From: Quercus robur
Lineage: Eukaryota; Streptophyta; Magnoliopsida; Fagales; Fagaceae
Assembly (NCBI RefSeq): GCF_932294415.1
Contig: NC_065538.1
Coordinates: 51,558,343 to 51,622,342 of the forward strand
Length of the DNA stretch: 64,000 nucleotides
Direction of reading: 5' to 3'
The notes below the pieces were generated by a model. The model was not told the DNA's origin, ran no database searches, and saw only the letters and a program-made list of their open reading frames with translations. Shown here piece after piece: positions 21,309 to 34,198 of the stretch. Position 1 is the first letter of the stretch; every line of letters starts with the position of its first letter. Position numbers and translations under genes: made by a program.

Positions 21309-22017
21309 TGTGGGGAGTAAAAAACCGGGAAGCCCATGTCAACATCTACATTGGGCCAAGGGCCCAGTCCAAGGAAGAATCCCTCATCGGCCATGGGAAG
21401 AATCCCTCATTGGCTAGGTATGGCCGAGAACAAAGGGAACGGCTTGTCATTGGGAAAGGCACTAGGTCACTCCATGGAATAGGAAAAGTATTAAAACAGA
21501 AAAGGACAACGGAGAAAATGAAAATGTCTAAGGGAAAAGCTGTCATTATTGCATTCAGTGCCTTGTACCTGACATAGCCATGCTTCTCTGCCTTTACAAC
21601 CACTCCGCTGCCATTATTGCATTCAGTGTCTTGTACCTGATATAGCCATGCTTTTCTATCTTTACAACCACTCCTAACAACTTGGGGGAAGGGCTGATGG
21701 GACAAGTATCAGCATAAGGAACCCAATTCATGATGAAGGAAACTACTATAAAAGAGGGTAAAGGGAAGCAGAAAAGTGGGGCTAAAACCCCTATCACTCA
21801 AAAGGCCCCAGAAAAAGCTCCTCGGACCATGCCGAGGACCAACCCTCTTTGATAAACCTGGTTCATCCTTGCTTGACTGTGATAAGCACCATGTTAACTG
21901 TTGTCCATGCACTAAAAACTAGCTTTTCGACCCGCTCTCCACAAAATTTATTGTATCGGGCTCACTGATCCAATATCCCATACATCTTGGGGTTGGGCTG
22001 AAAAACGTGACCCTACA
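21309..22017 (+). repeat. 3' LTR
   Basis: TGTGGGGAGTAAAA to GACCCTACA, collinear with the 5' LTR including the internal 67-bp duplication and the ACTATAAAAGAG TATA-like site. It is followed at once by ATACC. Confidence 0.9.
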
Positions 22018-22810
22018 ATACCATTTACTGTTTGATCCTACGTACTTTGACTATAGGGAATATAATAATCTTTCAACATACCTTTTAAAAGCTTTATGAA
22101 ACCTCCCAAAATAATTTCCTTCTAATATTTATAAGATATACAGTAGACAGTAAACCATTCGATACACTAAAAGGTTAACAAAAATGTTGTTGTTTTTCTT
22201 TTATTTTTTGTCTAAATGAAATTTGATAATTATAGTAATTAATAATGGGTATTTTATTCTAATTGGTTTGGGGTTTAACTTCTCTTCAGTAATTTTTTAA
22301 CTGGACATCTCATTTTGTTTTAAATATATAATAGCAAGTAGTAGCAGGTTTTAATTTCTACATTTTATTTAGTAAATGGGTGATATGACAATTTTTCGTT
22401 AAAATAAAAAGATATTCCAGTTAAAAAAATACTAAAAATAAGTCAAACCGTTTTTTTGTATATAAAATTATCTGATCTAATATGATGTGGTAAGATTCTT
22501 ATTGAAGGTTTTTTGACTACTATCTAATAAATAGTAGAAGGAAGTTTATTTTGAGAGGTTTCATAAGCTTTTAAATAATATGTTGGAAGATTATTTATTA
22601 GATTATATCAAATAAATATTACATGGAAATTTATCACGGCATCAAATGTGACGGCCAAACTAATCTAGTTTATGATAATGATAATATAACAATCAATCAA
22701 CGTTCTGAACCTTTGCTTTGACATATATATAATCTTCCAAATTATTACTTAAAAAGCTTATGAATGCGACCTCTCAAAGTAAATTTCCTTTTAATATTCA
22801 TTAGACAAAT

Positions 22811-23516
22811 TTGCTTATAATATTTATATTAGGTTTAAAGTTAAGAAAACTAGTACTGTTAGTAGATAAATTAAGGACAAAGTTTGACAATAAACTTACA
22901 TAGTTGTATTTTAAAATTATAATTTTATTCAATATTTTTTTATTAAATATGAATTTTAACAAATATTCCTCATTGTTTTAATATTCTTACATTAGTGGAT
23001 AAAATAATAAATTGGAGATTATAAGGTTAATGATATTCTTACATGAAATGATAGCGTAAGTATGAAATTATATATATTCTTATTGGACACTAATTTGTTT
23101 GTTAGAATTAGGCTTCGAGGATCTTTGTGACAAATCATGTACAAGGTGATTTTGCTTATTGGGTTTGTGCAGTTAAGGTGAGTAGAACTCCATGTACTAC
23201 TTACCTAGCTATTTCCTTATTTGTATAGCTTTTGAGTTATATGATGTGTATCGTTGTGACTGATACAGATATTGTATACTTGTGACTTCGTCGTTGTCCT
23301 TAAGACGTATTTGTACTTTTCGATTTAATATTATTATTACGGAATATTTATATGTTATATTTTTTAATCATGAGTGAATTAGTCTTGTTTGATACTCATG
23401 AATTCCACGAAATTTCCACAATGGATTATAAATTACAAGTTGTTATTTATTTTTATTGATGAGCAAGAAAATAAATTTAGTGACAGGTTAAATTAAAACC
23501 TAAAACAACATGTTAT
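22811..23516. other. AT-rich intergenic stretch
   Basis: No gene or element recognised. Confidence 0.55.
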
Positions 23517-23590
23517 CACTACAAAAAATTTGAGCTATAACGGCATTTCTAAACCACCGCTATAAGTCTCTAAAGTGCTAGTTTAGAGTC
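23517..23590 (+). mobile_element. CACTA transposon terminus (isolated)
   Basis: CACTACAAAAAATTTGAGCT then ATAACGGCATTTCTAAACCACCGC: a CACTA terminal repeat with subterminal CTATAACGGC units. The body should extend to the right, but no transposase or right end is seen. Confidence 0.6.
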
Positions 23591-26500
23591 TTTAGACTCA
23601 ATTGGATTCGGTTGGTAGTTTTTATTTCGTGGTTGCATTTAAAATTTATTGTGAAAATATTATAGACATAATACTTCTCATCAATGATTTCAATGATTTC
23701 AATTACCCATTCATGGAGATAATACGTGGGCCATTATATGTGATGTTTGGAGGATGCGGTGGTGGCGGTGATTATTGAGGTTCTAATAAGTAGCCCTTTA
23801 CGTGTGGATACACGGGACTTTGCACTGTTAATCTATTTTGGTTACAACTCTCCTTGGATTCTTATTTCAATTATCTGTTAGTGAATTAAATTTTTTTTTT
23901 TTTTTCCCTCATAGTTTATTACTTCAACTGTTGAAAATCTGTCACTTTGACAACTAAATAGTTGCACCTTTATCCATTGCATTACCTATACAACTTTCAC
24001 TCGAGTCTTTTATAAATTATTTTATAGCTCTGATCTCATCGTGTTGATGTGCCATTTTTCTACTTACTGGGGGCCATGTAATTCATTTTATATTATTTTT
24101 ATATTAATTGCTCGGATTGAAATTTTTTTTTTTTTTTTTTTGATGGGATCGGATTGAAAATTAATAACCGCTAATATTTTCTAAATTTAATAGTCAATTC
24201 CCAGTAGATTAAGGGATCAACTTCACACCTTTCTAGTGACTTCATACCAGAACCTTTTGGCGAACATATAAGTAATGATGCACTGCATTATGGATTATAA
24301 AATAGACAAGAGGATTCAAAAGGATGCGTAGGTCACAATTAGTGTTTCTAGTTTGTCCCAATTCTTTTTTTTTTTTGGATAATTGTCCCAATTCATTTGA
24401 TCTGAACATTTTTAGAATTTGAATCCAATCAAGAACTTTGATGGTGGGGTAACTTCTTCTTTTTTAAAAAAAAAAAAAAAACACTTTTAATAGATATAAT
24501 TTATCAGAAACAACAAAATCCTACAGTCCACTAAAGGAAATCTCTTTCAAGAATATTAAAAACATAGTATAGTTCTGCTATTATACACCTCTTAATTAGC
24601 TCCAAAAACCCTAATAATTAATGAGAAGTAATGACCGTACCAATTAAGATAATTTATTAAATGTATTTTGACAAATGACCATTAATAAAAACTCCTAAAT
24701 ATCTAGATTAAGAAAAAAGTGAAAACTACAAACATGTTGATAGAAATCAAGGTATGGGTATGATTGACCCCATGTGTTGTCTACATCAAATACACATATT
24801 GTTTGAAAAATAATATTGTGAAAAATGTGGGTCCCCAAATCAAAATTAGTGCATGTATCAACAAAATTTGATGGGCTGCTCTAAGTTATGGGGTCTTGAC
24901 CACTGGCCCTCTCACCTAATTAATAGGATGGATGGGGTAAACCTTAAGGAACTCTAGCTAGATTAGAGGCAAAGAATTTAGGGTTCTAGCTAGTCAGTGT
25001 CCAAACTCCAAACATGTACGATATGTATTGATAAAATTTTGAAAAAAAAAAAGTCATGTTCTTGTTATGGTACCAACATTCTCAAATTTATTGTCCCCAA
25101 ATTAATATTTTTTCTTTGACTTGGATGGTTTTCAGCTATCATTTAATTTCATACAAGTATTGGAAAATTTATTGTAAACAATATAACTTATAGTGAATTG
25201 TTATATTCATATAAGTTTAGTAACAAGTACATCATATTAACAATATATTTTCTTCTCAAAAAAAAATATATTAACAATATATATACAAGCCAAGAGTCTA
25301 GTAATAATTTAACATATGTATTCTCATGTTTTCAACAAAAACGATTAAGGTTTAAATCTCTCATTCACTAACCATCATTGTTAAAGGTATATGTATATAC
25401 ACACTCCGGTCCCTAACATAATTTTTTACAGTATTTTTTTTACTCCACCGATCGTAATCCCATTGAAATTATATCGTCAAGGTAGATTCATTAATAGGTA
25501 GGTGTAGCGTAGGATTGAAACAAAATACTATCAAACTATAGTGGCAGAGATTTGAGCTGTCAACGACATATCTGATATAAAAAACATTCAAGCAATTAAG
25601 TCCAAATGCTCCAATTAGTGCTTATACTACTTTTACCACTGCCTAATTTTGTCAAGTTTGAGCTAGAAATTATCTGAATTTCCAAGCTCAGCTAGCTGTA
25701 TCGTTTGAAGCCAAAGTTATGAGTCTGTGGTTGGCAACACAGCATAACAAAGTCAAAATCGTAAAGCTTAAGTATCAGATCCACATGGTCCCCGTTGTTA
25801 AAAATGACAATGCCCAGATCTTAAATGTGAATCAAGCCTTTATTTCAAGTAATTAAAATTGTTAAAAAATTTTGGATTAAAAGAAACAAGGAAGTGTTTT
25901 GAATTTTCAGCATTTTTCACTCCATAAAAAGCAAAAACACGTTCATCTTGAGAAATCATGCACTCTTATGTCAAGGGTCCACATACACCTGTTGTAAGGA
26001 CTTCTCTCGTAAGAGTGAATAATTTCACGTCGATCTCATGGCCACTGTTATGTTCCAAAAACTTGTCCGCTTTGTTTGAGCTTTTATTATTTACCAGTTT
26101 TTTCTGGTGACAGACTGACAGTGGGTAGGTTTTAATTCTTTTGGTTGGTTAAGGTATTGAATATATTCTTGTTTTGAGAAATGTTCTTGCCAGAAACTGG
26201 TACGCCAATGGTGATAGATAGGAACATGACCAAATTACAAGTTAGAACAACATTGAAATTAGTACCACCTTTGTGGAAACTGGAAACAAAACATATTCTT
26301 CAAGGGCTCCACCTGGCTTGGTTTTTCTACCAACTGTTTGCCTCATTTATTACTTCTTGTTAGTACTTAGTTTTCTACCCAAACATTAGTGATAATACAG
26401 GAAAATGCATTGTGTGCTGTGCTTCCTCATGATATTGTACGTAGATTGATAAAATGTAATGTATGTTCCAATTAACTGGAATAATATCGTTTTTTATATT

Positions 26501-27707
26501 ATCATTCTTTGAATAAAGGATTTGAAATTGTTTCTTTAATATCTTGGTGGGTATGATATTAAAAAACAATCATAATGAAATGAAAATTTCAAATCTTATC
26601 ATATTTATAGATAATAATACATATTTAATCAAATGTAGCATGCATGGTTCTTGCTTAGCTAAGGGAAAAAAAAAATGCGATTCTACATCCTTTGGATTTT
26701 GTTGTTTCTTTTTTTAGATGAATTGGGTCATGACTTTTTCTTTATTTTCATAACAAAGTGAGTGTCTTGGTCGATGACATTAGTTTAATAGTTTGAAGAA
26801 CTATCATCCCAAACATTTCGACCAAACAACACAAAAGACTCAGGACAATCCAGCTACTAATTAAAAAGGCCGTCTCTGATTATCAAGTATCAACAAAAGC
26901 TCATAAGAGCATACAAATAATGTTTTTTTTCCCTCCCCCTTTGATTTTTAATTTGTTTCAACTTCTTAACCTTGTTCTAAAAGACATGAAAAACAAAATG
27001 TCCAACAAAGATATTATTAGGATAAACAATTTTTTAGTCCGATTCCTTCTTGCTAGTTGCTGACATGGATGTAGTCCTCCAAAGAGTATACTATAATTAA
27101 CTAGCCAATTCTCAGACTATGGGCAATACAATTAACAAACAGGCACTCTCTCAAGGTGTTCTTGATTTTTAATTTCATATTCTCATAAATGTATAATAAT
27201 GATATTGTTTGGAAAGATCACAATTTTATAACATTTGCACAAGATTGTCCATGGAATCTTGATGTAATTTTATGATTTTTAAAAAAATATTGTTAGATAC
27301 TTCTTTTAGTTTTCCTCTTATCCCATGTATGCACAAATTGTCCTACCCTTCTCAGACTCTCAGTTTGGACATGCAATGTAGTGTTAGCACAAGATATATA
27401 TAGATATATAAGTCTTTAGTGGGATTTCATGTAAGATTGAGAATCCCTTAAGATTTTTCTAACACAGCTCTAAGAAAAATAGAAAATCTAATGACATCCA
27501 CCTAAGATAGATGCTGAGGCTCTTTTATGTCAGGTTCTGTATATTAAATTCATGGGCTTTCTTAGATATAGAGATAGGTACAGCCTATCCAGGTTTTTTT
27601 GGTCATAGACTTATCTATATTATTCCGGACCGCTATGTGAGCCACATCAATATGACGTTAGCATGACAAAATTTACATGAAAATTAACTAAATTCAATAT
27701 TAAAGTT

Positions 27708-27757
<50 letters not shown>

Positions 27758-28210
27758 GTACTCCAAAACCTACCATGCATTTTTTCCTCCAAGCCGGCGA
27801 GAAAGGACAAAACTTGGTTTGATCATCGGCTTCATTAGGGTATTAGTATTAAGTAAACATATGAAAAAAGTGCCCCCTAATTTAAGTTGATGAAGCTTTG
27901 TGGTGAAGGCAAAAGCCTGGTTAAATAAGAATATAGTTTTAGACTTTCCTCACTATAACACATCCCTAGTTAGAAGGCTAAAAAATAAAGGTGATTTGAT
28001 TTGGTATGACTCTGGCCACCGTTAAATTGGAAGGTGATAGGTGTTGTGATAGCTATATTCACTGAACCGACTATAATCTTTGAAACAGACATTTTTTTTA
28101 GACAGAAAAAAAAAAAAAAAAAAAAAAAGAAGAAGCTTTAGCCGAGCTCTCGGCAGAGACATAACTCACACGCATAAAAACCAATGGTCCACAATTCTTT
28201 ACCAATAGGC
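23591..28210. other. Long AT-rich intergenic region
   Basis: No gene supported on either strand. It contains many T or A runs, including a 42-nt poly-A at 27710-27751 that may be a retroposon tail. Open frames here are under 70 codons and have no recognisable domain. Confidence 0.5.
27710..27751. repeat. Poly-A tract
   Basis: About 42 consecutive A. Possible retroposon tail; no body identified. Confidence 0.8.
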
Positions 28211-28287
28211 TGTTGAATTATTGAATTTCTTAAAAGTTTAAACCATTAGAATATGATAAATTTAACCATTTAATCATAATTCTAACA
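28211..28287 (-). mobile_element. SMART-like mini-LTR, minus orientation
   Basis: On the minus strand it begins TGTTAGAATTATGATTAAAT, is preceded by a purine-rich AGGAGAG and CACACGTG, and ends AATAATTCAACA. This is the 3' LTR of the family at 62623. No second LTR is recognised to its right. Confidence 0.55.
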
Positions 28288-29274
28288 CTCTCCTACACGT
28301 GTGAGCCTAAATAGGCTAGATAGTCAATTTCAACTCATAAAGAAGAAAAGAATATCAAAGACAATTGAAGATGAAGACAGTTAATAAAGAGGTTAAACGG
28401 GATCTTCTGTTAATTGTTGCCTCTTACTTATGATACACCTCCTGTATTCTCTTAAGCTTTTGGTCTAAGTCCCCAATTTTTACATTTGTATAAAGTTCAT
28501 TCTTGGCTTTGAAGTTGGTAGAGTTATTGGATTCTCAAAAAAAAAAAAAAAAAAGTTGGTAGAGTTATTTATGTAACTATATTAACCACTTTTTAAGTTT
28601 CTTTGGCAATAATTACGATCACAATAGAGAAAAGAACAATTTATTAATCCTAGACTTTAAGCATGAAATGGTCAATGAAACGCGCAGACGTAGATTATAT
28701 TTTACTGAATATCCTTAGCAGCAAAACACTTCATTATATATTTTTACTTTTACAATAGTAACAAGTCCATATGACTATATCACCCTATCAAAAGTTTGGA
28801 CTAAACTATCATGCACATTATTAAATGATATTGTTAACAAATCATAAAAATTCGTCATCTTTTAGGTAGTTGAAGAATAGTGGCTTGACTTCTCAGCTAC
28901 CTAACAATTAGGGCGGCTCTACATAAAAGCTAGGATGTTCCTACCAAAAAAAGAAATTATACTTGCAGAAAAAAATTATATATATAATTATGCTTATTTT
29001 ATCTACCTTAAAAGAATATTGAAAAACCAAACTTGAGAATCACAAAAATTTGGGCTCGACAAAAATAAAAGTATATATACTAGGGACACAAATGTTGTAA
29101 AATTGTTGTATCCTAAGTCCTAACATTAATCACAAAAATAATCTTAACACCCCTTGAACAAAAAATTAAAAGCCCAAATAACAATAAAAATTGGCTGTGA
29201 GTTCTCCTCGGCAGCACCAATAGCTTTGCTCTCCTACACAACTCGGCTTGCAGTTGTAACATGTATTATTTGTT

Positions 29275-29325
<51 letters not shown>

Positions 29326-30803
29326 TCATCATTTCATACTCTCTCTTTTATTTTATTACTCTTATCTCAATATTTTCAGATATCATTTTATCTCTCATCA
29401 ATCACTTTTTGCCATTTAATTTTGTTAGTAAAAGGAAATTGTAAAACTTTATATATTTGAATGGTTTTCTTTTGTGATGTTGATATATTCAAGTTCTTTT
29501 TTATTAGATCTTGTATAATTTAAGTTTTTAAATGATTATCTTAGAAAAAATTCCTAAAGCCTCAACTGCTACATTAATTTATTAATTGTTACCCTCTCAG
29601 TCAATGTAAATTTAAAGGGAAAATATTGTTATTAGCTTGTGCTTGAGTACTTGCCATTATATATATGTTGTTTCTCTATTATAAAATCAACAATCCATTC
29701 GGCAAATTTATGGTCACGAATTGCACGATTGGCTTGTTATTATTATTATTTTGGGGGGCTTTTAATGGGGTTTGTTTGGAACGAACAAAGTCAGCAACAA
29801 CTCTCTCACATCAAGGAGACAAACCACCATTTTAATATGCTTCCTTCCATTAGTAAAGGTAACAAAGATCACTATATTATTCTTTTGATGACAAACCTTT
29901 ATGGGCCTCTTCTCTTTTTAATAGTATCATACACTCCAAAGACCTTTTAGTTGGTTTTCGTAGGACCCTTTGCCTTTTTTATGAGGGCTTTACTTTCTTC
30001 TTCCATGGTTAGGACATAGACATGCAAGCCTCATCACCTTGACTTAAATGTTCTATGGAAGTGATTGATGAAATGGGAAACAATTTTATAGAAGTGCTAA
30101 ACGAGCTAATCGTGGCACCTCATAGATCCGTTTACTTCAACTTTTATCAAAGAAATTGCATTAAGAATTCCTCGAGATCTGCCATATAGCTCCAATAGTC
30201 CAACAAAAACAAATTGGTGCCACGAGCAACAAATAATCAAGGTCGACATTGTTGACTTATTATTACATGCTAAGTTGCTAACACAACAGTAATGTAATGA
30301 CAGAAATATTTGCCAACACGAACTATGTAGAAAAATGAACCCACATCACAATAGTGATTTGAATTGGGCACACCACAGTGTCGGCAAATAATGAGTGTAA
30401 AATAATAAATTAGAAGTTTGCTGACCAGATTGCCTACAAAGACCACAAAAGGCCCTTGAATCATTCACCCTTGTCAACAGCTCTGGTGTTTGCCTGACAA
30501 CAAGAATTATCTGTTGCTGTGGCCGAAAGTGCTCTCCTTGTCTTATTACACAACAGAGACAATGACACTACCATATATACATACGAGTAGACAATGTGTA
30601 TGACTTTAAGAACATGTTGAAAGCATGTTATTTTATCTTTGCCGAATGCAAATATGTGAAAGTTGAGTAGGATATATGGGTGCCTACTTTTAAATCAATC
30701 TGAGCTTCCTCTCTTAGGGAATTCACGGCTCCAATATGGCCTGTGACAGCAAGTCTGCAACCATGGCTTCCATTAACTATTTGCATGGTTTACCTTCGTA
30801 CGA
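28288..30803. other. Intergenic region
   Basis: No gene supported. The 29276-29320 CT microsatellite gives low-complexity open frames. The rest is AT-rich. Confidence 0.5.
29276..29320. repeat. CT microsatellite
   Basis: Uninterrupted CT repeat of about 45 bp. Confidence 0.9.
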
Positions 30804-31047
30804 ATTACCGAGTGTTGCCAAAACTATTAGGAAATAGTAAATATAATTTTTTAATCTAACATTCTCCCGGCAGGCACATGTGAATATAAGCCACTCTTAT
30901 TAAGTGGGGTTTAACAGGTAAGAATTTTTTAATTAAAGATAAGATGTAGACAAGGTTTGAACTTAAAATTTCCAACTCTAATATTATGATAATTTATCAA
31001 TTGTCTCAAAAACTTAATCATCTATATAATGATAAAATATAAAAACA
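30804..31047 (-). mobile_element. SMART-like mini LTR retroelement (diverged)
   Basis: About 244 bp read on the minus strand. A 5' LTR (31047 down to 30987) begins TGTTTTTATATTTTATC and ends AAATTATCA. It is followed by a degraded primer site TAATATTAGAGT, an interior with CCCCACTTAATAAGAGTGG and CACATGTG, a purine tract GCCGGGAGAA, then a 3' LTR starting TGTTAGATT (30861 downward). The order matches the better copy at 62623; the LTRs are strongly diverged. Confidence 0.5.
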
Positions 31048-32294
31048 GAAATTTTGATGAATTTTTGTGTTCTTTAGAATTTATGCTTCCACTTACTCTT
31101 TTTTTTTTTTTTTGGGTCCACTATTCTAACTTAGGATGTCTCAAAATATTGCCTGCTTTGAAAATTCAATAAATATATTTTTTTTCATAGCTTTCTTATC
31201 TTACCCTATACTTAATTTGAAAAGTCAATACACCAATAATCTTGTGGCTTGTTGGCATTTTCTAATCTTCCTACGATAGAGTTGACCTCTGTTCAAATTC
31301 CTTCAATTTATTCCTAATAAGAAAAAGAAAAAGAAAATCAATGGTCTTTTTCTTATTTACTTTAAATTAAAGAGGATAATTTCAAAAACCGACAACTTTT
31401 TTATTTCAAAGATAATGACAGGTATGCATTAATTATTTTTCCTAATCTTAGATGGAGGATGATAGATTTTCTTTTTTCCTTTTTTTAAGTGAATAAGAAG
31501 TAGAAATATATATATATATATATATATATAGGTGTAAGATGTTAATCCAAGCCCAACTCCCAACTCGAAACAAATATTACGGGGAAGATAACTACGAAAA
31601 ACTTACCAATTTCCATTTGATTGAAGACAACATTTTACAGTAAAATTTTGGATTTTTTTTTTTTTTTTTTTTTATGTGTGTCAATTGTAAAAAAAGAAAA
31701 GATTAAAAATAATTCCATACTTTGTCTGTGAAACACCATACATTTCCAACATCAAATTCTTACTCCCATCTCCTTCTTCCTCCTCACGTTTGCGACTCAT
31801 CTCATCTTTTTTTTTTTTTTTTAAATCTCATCATACCGTCGGTGCCTCTTATATTTTTTGCTTCATTTTCGGATCTTCTTCATCATTTTCTCTTTTTTTT
31901 TTTTTTTTTTTCTCACTTTAGATCCATGCCAGAATTTCAGATTGGAAAGCAAATTTTTTCACAGACATATGGTTGAACTGGATTACAGTTTGAACGGTTT
32001 TTCAGATTAGACCTCCGTTCAAGCGGTTCTTGTATATAAAAAATCGTTTTCATGAATGGTTCCCGGTTAACTCGGTCAGACTGTAAGGTTTGGTCCAAAT
32101 TTAAAAACCATGCCATAAGTTCATTTCAACTCAATTGGACAAATTTTTAAGAGATGAGTGAGCCTAGTTGCAACACGTTGGCCCAGATTGGTTCAACTAC
32201 GTTTGGCCCGCATAGGCTACATGTGGGCCTTCCATTGATAATAATTCAAAAGATTTGATCAAGTGCCATTACAGTACCAAATTGACCACAGCTT
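31048..32294. other. Intergenic region with A/T runs
   Basis: No gene supported. Contains a TA run (about 31508-31531) and several long T tracts. The 31950-32230 part (TGAACGGTTTTTCAG, GGTTAACTCGGTCAGAC) looks repeat-derived but is unassigned. Confidence 0.45.
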
Positions 32295-32312
32295 AAATTG
32301 AAAAAGTAGTAG

Positions 32313-32403
32313 CAAATGGTCTCGTAGCCAAGTGGCACCTGGGTTTCTTTGTAACATGTTGCTTGGGGGTTCTATCCATCGTATTTACCAAGCAAAAAAG
32401 AAA
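32313..32403 (+). mobile_element. Very short tRNA-derived SINE with perfect target duplication
   Basis: A 91-bp insert with Pol III A box TAGCCAAGTGG (full consensus match) and a B-box-like GGTTCTATCC about 35 nt later, ending in an A-rich tail. It is flanked by a perfect 18-bp direct repeat AAATTGAAAAAGTAGTAG (32295-32312 and 32404-32421). The body is little longer than a tRNA. Confidence 0.85.
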
Positions 32404-32808
32404 AAATTGAAAAAGTAGTAGACACATGCAACTCCACTGCACATAGAATATGAAGATGACCTACGTGCATCTATGATTTCATAGTTTCAATCACCTCTGA
32501 AACTGGTGCCTTAAATTCGAATTGTCACTCGACTAACCCCCTATATATAGAACTAAATAGGTACTGTCTCACCAAAATATGTAGGTAACAAGATAAACCC
32601 AACGAAACTATTTATATTCATCTACTTGTTATTTTATTTTATTTTATTTTATTTTTTTTGAGAAACCTTGTTAAAGGTATTATATAATCATTATTAGAGA
32701 TAATTTTTCTCCCCTGGGGTGTTATCACATTGGCGTGCATCCTATGTACTATATGTAGGCAGAAAGGGAAATGAGACAACTGATCAATGACTTATAGAGA
32801 GAGACTAG

Positions 32809-32911
32809 TTTCTTCTACTCATACAATATTCATGTTTTCAACAAACTGAGCATTTTGGACTCCAAAATGCTCAGTTTGTTGAAAACATGAATATTGTATG
32901 AGTAGAAGAAA
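32809..32911. repeat. Perfect 51-bp palindrome
   Basis: Left arm 32809-32859 (TTTCTTCTACTCATACAATA...) is exactly the reverse complement of 32861-32911, with a single C between them. All 51 positions pair. The flanking sequence does not pair. Confidence 0.95.
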
Positions 32912-33573
32912 ATCTCGAGTGAATACAGTGTCAAAGTTTTTCTAGATGTAAGTCATTAACATGGTTAAACAATACACACACACACAGAAAAAAGACTTTA
33001 TTGGCTATCAAAATTTTTAGGTCAGGATTCTCAGCAAATTAATTAATTGGATTGTTTATACTAAAAAATAAAATTCCTTCTACTTTTTTTTTTTTGGCCT
33101 TAATATATATATATATATGAATTAAGATAGTAGTTTTATAATTGGAGCTAGAGGGCAAAATTGTTGTTGTGTTTTGGACACTGAAAATGAGAATCGAACC
33201 AGGTTCTTGCTAAGGATTTTGGGTCAAAAGAACCTATCTATATAGATAGTGGAGTCACATAGTTTGGTTGGACGAATGAGTTTGTCACTTCCTAGCCTAG
33301 AGTGGTAATAACGTTCTTATCTCAAGGTAAGAAGCTTCTCTGAGATGCTACAATGGCTTCTATGCCAAGTCACATAGCATTTGATAAACTCCACCGTCGA
33401 ATGCTACAAGACAATGGAAGATTCCAACTCACCACTTTAGGGATACGCATGCACCCTACCTTAACGTCTCTTCAGCCGACCTGAAGGGAGAAGAAGTTGT
33501 GAGAACAACTCCATCCTTATGGGAATACATCCACCAATCATTACCTATAATTAAATATCCTCTCAAAACTCTA
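32912..33573. other. Old LTR-like or intergenic sequence
   Basis: No gene. The 33180-33560 segment has retroelement-like composition and ends where the MITE at 33574 inserted. Confidence 0.35.
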
Positions 33574-33945
33574 GGGGCTGTTTGGATTGGCAAATTCCGT
33601 AACTCAATTCTCAATTTTCACTACTCATAACTCAAAAATTATGGGACCCATAGTAAAAAGGTTGTTTGGCAAACGATAACTCTGTTTCCATTATTCAATT
33701 CTCTGATTTTTGAGTTATGAGTTATGAGTTATGGAAACTGAAAACACATTTTGGCTATTTTCAATTTCCATAACTCATAACTCAATGGCAATATTGTAAT
33801 TAAACACACATAGAGGACCCACAAACAGTACCAGCCGCACCTTTTGACCACTTTTGACTTTTTTTTTTTTTTCCTTTCTTTCCCTGGGTTGGCTGTTCGA
33901 TTTTTTTTTTTTCTTCTTCTTCTTTCATTGGTTCGGTTTGTTCTG

Positions 33946-33980
<35 letters not shown>

Positions 33981-34001
33981 CTTCGGTGAGTTTGGGTACT
34001 G

Positions 34002-34042
<41 letters not shown>

Positions 34043-34198
34043 CACTGGCTGACAGGTATGGGCCCACAAATAGTGTGAAAAATATTGAGTGATGGAAATT
34101 GAGTGATGATGCCAAATGGGTGTGAAAAATTGAGTGATGAGTGATAGAAATTGAGTGACGGAAATTGAGTGATGAAATTTTCTTATCCAAACAGCCCC
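33574..34198. mobile_element. PIF/Tourist-like MITE, copy 1
   Basis: 625 bp with terminal inverted repeats GGGGCTGTTTGGAT and its complement ATCCAAACAGCCCC, flanked by CTA on both sides. The arms carry GTTATGGAAACTGAAAACAC and repeated GAAATTGAGTGATGA units. Poly-T then poly-A tracts in the middle create spurious open frames. The same family recurs at 59297. Confidence 0.8.

Larger units (their letters stand above)
18069..22017 (+). mobile_element. Non-autonomous Gypsy-type LTR retrotransposon
   Basis: 3949 bp, complete, bounded by the 5-bp duplication ATACC (18064-18068 and 22018-22022). LTRs are 711 and 709 bp (18069-18779 and 21309-22017), clearly similar but with many substitutions. The interior of about 2.5 kb has no gag-pol, only a degraded RNase H scrap and two tandem arrays. 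Such gene-poor elements with long LTRs are called LARDs and depend on proteins from autonomous relatives. The RNase H scrap and primer-site context point to a Tat-lineage Gypsy parent (inference). Confidence 0.88.
17852..22810. repeat. Foldback sequence interrupted by an LTR element
   Basis: The left arm at about 17852-17960 (TTGATTGATTATTCTATTAT, then ATCATAAACTAGGTTTGTTT, AGCCGTCAC) is the reverse complement of about 22620-22725. A second unit (ATAATCTTTCAACATA, then AAAGCTTTATGAAACCTCC) occurs at about 22065-22140, inverted at about 22510-22600 and again direct at 22730-22810. The LTR element 18069-22017 sits inside, bounded by its own ATACC duplication, so the foldback is older. Its class is undetermined. 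Confidence 0.5.

Noticed and set aside
11775..23590. One large CACTA element between the ends at 11850 and 23517
   Set aside because: The two ends face outward from the interval, so they cannot bound a single element, and no transposase lies between them.
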